From Streptomyces sp. Root1304 (GTDB lineage Bacteria; Actinomycetota; Actinomycetes; Streptomycetales; Streptomycetaceae), in the NCBI RefSeq assembly GCF_001426405.1, contig NZ_LMEP01000023.1, positions 1 through 64,000 of the forward strand: a stretch of DNA of 64,000 bases, written 5' to 3'. Below are positions 62,928 through 64,000 of the stretch, piece by piece. The notes under the pieces were generated by a model, which was given only the letters and a program-made list of their open reading frames with translations, did not search any database and had not been told where the DNA came from. The position numbers were made by a program, and so were the translations under genes. Position 1 is the stretch's first letter; each line of letters begins with the position of its first letter.

Positions 62928-64000
62928 ATGGACCAGGAGCGGACCGGCGGGCGCGGGCACCGGCACGAGGACGGGCCCTTCGCGCGCGGGCGCCGACGCG
63001 GACGGTGGCGGGAGACCGGGTGGCGCGAGCACGCCGACGCGGAGTCCAGGCCCGACGGCCGTGAGCCCCGCCGCCCCGACGGCCGGGAGCCCCATCACCC
63101 CCGCCGCTCCGACGGCCGGGAACCTTTCCGGGCCCGTTGGCCCGACGGCCGTGAGCTCCGCCGTTCCGGCCGTCATGGTCTGCCCTGGCGTTCCACCGTC
63201 CTCATCGCCGTGCTCGTCATGGCGGGGACCGGGTTCGCCGCACGCAACCAGCCCGACCGGGAGGCGGTCGACGCGCTCGCGCGCGTCCTGCTGCTGCTCG
63301 GGGCGGCGCCGCTGCTGTTCCGTTACCGGTGGCCGGTGCCCGTCGTGTTCGGCGTCGCGGCCGTCACCCTCGGCTATCTCGTCGCCGGATACCCGTACGG
63401 CCCGGTCTTCGTCCTGATCGCCGTCGCCTGCTTCGCGGCCGTCGTACGCGGCCACCGCACCGCCGCCGCGTGGGCCCTCGGCCTCCTCTGGGCCGGTCAT
63501 CTGCTGCTCTCGCACTGGCTCTATCAGTGGCTGCCCCCGGCGGGTGACGGCCCCGCCCCCTGGGGGCAGGAGCTTCCGGCGGCCGCGTTCGCCGTCGCCG
63601 TACTGGCCGCCTCCGAGACCGTACGGGTGCGGCGCGAGCAGTGGGCGCAGCTGCGGGCCGAGCGTGCCGCCGCCGAGCGGCGCCGCGCCGACGAGGAGCG
63701 GCTCCGCATCGCCCGCGAACTCCACGACGTGCTCGCCCACTCGATCTCCGTGATCAACGTGCAGGCGGGCGTCGGCCTGGCCCTCCTCGACTCCGACCCG
63801 GAACAGGCCCGCGCCGCGCTGACCACGATCAAGGCGGCCAGCAAGGAGGCCCTCGGCGAGGTGCGCCAGGTCCTCGACACCCTCCGAACCCCCGGCGACG
63901 CCCCCCGCGCCCCGGCGCCCGGGCTCGACCGGCTCCCCGAACTCGTCGAACAGGCCGCCGCGACCGGCCTCACCGTCGCCGTGACGACGAGCGGCCCGCG
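62928..64000 (+). CDS. NarL-type sensor histidine kinase (HisKA_3), cut by window edge
   Basis: Open from ATG 62928 to the end of the window (357 codons, no stop). Residues 1-85 are an Arg/Gly/Asp-rich cytoplasmic tail with four PDGRE-type repeats. Four to five membrane helices follow, about 90-235 (STVLIAVLVMAGTGFAA, ARVLLLLGAAPLLF, VVFGVAAVTLGYLVAG, VFVLIAVACFAAVV, ALGLLWAGHLLLSHWLY). A coiled region and the HisKA_3 phospho-acceptor RIARELHDVLAHSISVINVQAG (His about 266) come next, then the dimerisation helix. The HATPase domain lies beyond the edge. Such kinases phosphorylate a LuxR-type response regulator, normally encoded next. Confidence 0.9.
   Translation, partial: MDQERTGGRGHRHEDGPFARGRRRGRWRETGWREHADAESRPDGREPRRPDGREPHHPRRSDGREPFRARWPDGRELRRSGRHGLPWRSTVLIAVLVMAGTGFAARNQPDREAVDALARVLLLLGAAPLLFRYRWPVPVVFGVAAVTLGYLVAGYPYGPVFVLIAVACFAAVVRGHRTAAAWALGLLWAGHLLLSHWLYQWLPPAGDGPAPWGQELPAAAFAVAVLAASETVRVRREQWAQLRAERAAAERRRADEERLRIARELHDVLAHSISVINVQAGVGLALLDSDPEQARAALTTIKAASKEALGEVRQVLDTLRTPGDAPRAPAPGLDRLPELVEQAAATGLTVAVTTSGP

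Noticed and set aside
1..64000. tRNA, rRNA, riboswitch, prophage or multi-enzyme biosynthetic cluster
   Set aside because: No T-loop or anticodon-arm pattern, rRNA signature, recognised riboswitch core, phage structural gene, PKS/NRPS or terpene synthase was seen on reading both strands. A covariance-model scan would be needed to exclude small RNAs.

Overview
The window reads as a Streptomyces (or close relative) chromosome segment. It is very GC-rich throughout, many starts are GTG or TTG, and the gene families are typical of the genus: Pro/Ala-linker Ser/Thr kinases, a PAS-GAF-SpoIIE phosphatase, an ECF42-type sigma factor with its YciI/DGPF partner, DUF6421, DUF6986, DUF5134 and DUF2000 proteins, and a LacI/ROK pair. 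About 59 protein-coding loci are supported, including a transposase tail at the left edge, a histidine kinase running off the right edge and two broken genes. I saw no rRNA, tRNA, CRISPR array, phage module or multi-enzyme biosynthetic cluster.

Layout. 1-8.3 kb is accessory in flavour: a transposase C-terminus, a VOC protein, a TPR-like protein, a methyltransferase, an isochorismatase-like hydrolase, a STAND/NB-ARC-TPR signalling ATPase, and a CDP-glycerol-transferase-like protein with a 7-bp tandem repeat in its leader. 8.5-15.4 kb holds a STAS protein, ArsR, AhpD-like, AraC, DUF2000 and MocR genes, then a two-gene operon whose products match the two halves of the plant Tm-1 protein. 15.4-19.6 kb has a membrane Ser/Thr kinase diverging from a SpoIIE phosphatase. 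19.6-25 kb has DinB, Lrp and HTH-TOBE genes, the YciI-ECF42 module and a FUSC membrane protein. 25-31.5 kb is metabolic: lactonase, CbiX-like, BadF-type kinase, ung, a beta-propeller protein and an old yellow enzyme controlled by a divergent ArsR protein.

31.5-38.4 kb carries a DUF305 lipoprotein and a secreted LVIVD-repeat protein, a TetR gene with a palindromic operator, PAP2, M56 and DUF5134 membrane proteins, and a GNAT. 38.6-41.9 kb is a tight DUF6421 - SDR - threonine aldolase operon. 42-49 kb has a transglutaminase-like protein, a B3/4 protein, an acyltransferase, a thioredoxin, a flavin reductase behind a probable cysteine-sensing leader peptide, etfB-etfA and DUF6986. 49-59 kb has a second Ser/Thr kinase, LacI/ROK with a shared palindrome, a TmrB-like kinase-Nudix fusion, an MBL hydrolase, an M20 dipeptidase and a geranylgeranyl-reductase-like flavoprotein. 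59.2-64 kb has a Ddn-like oxidoreductase with a divergent TetR gene, a frameshifted ArsI/CadI remnant, an XRE-MmyB regulator split by one in-frame amber codon, a divergent aldo/keto reductase and the histidine kinase.

The strongest leads are the amyloid-like motif in the STAND protein, the leaderless cysteine leader peptide, the amber-split regulator next to the ArsI remnant, the CsoR-like operator inside the AraC gene, the 7-bp repeat, and several operator/promoter pairs readable directly from the DNA. Domain and family names come from recognition of the translated sequence; no database search was run.
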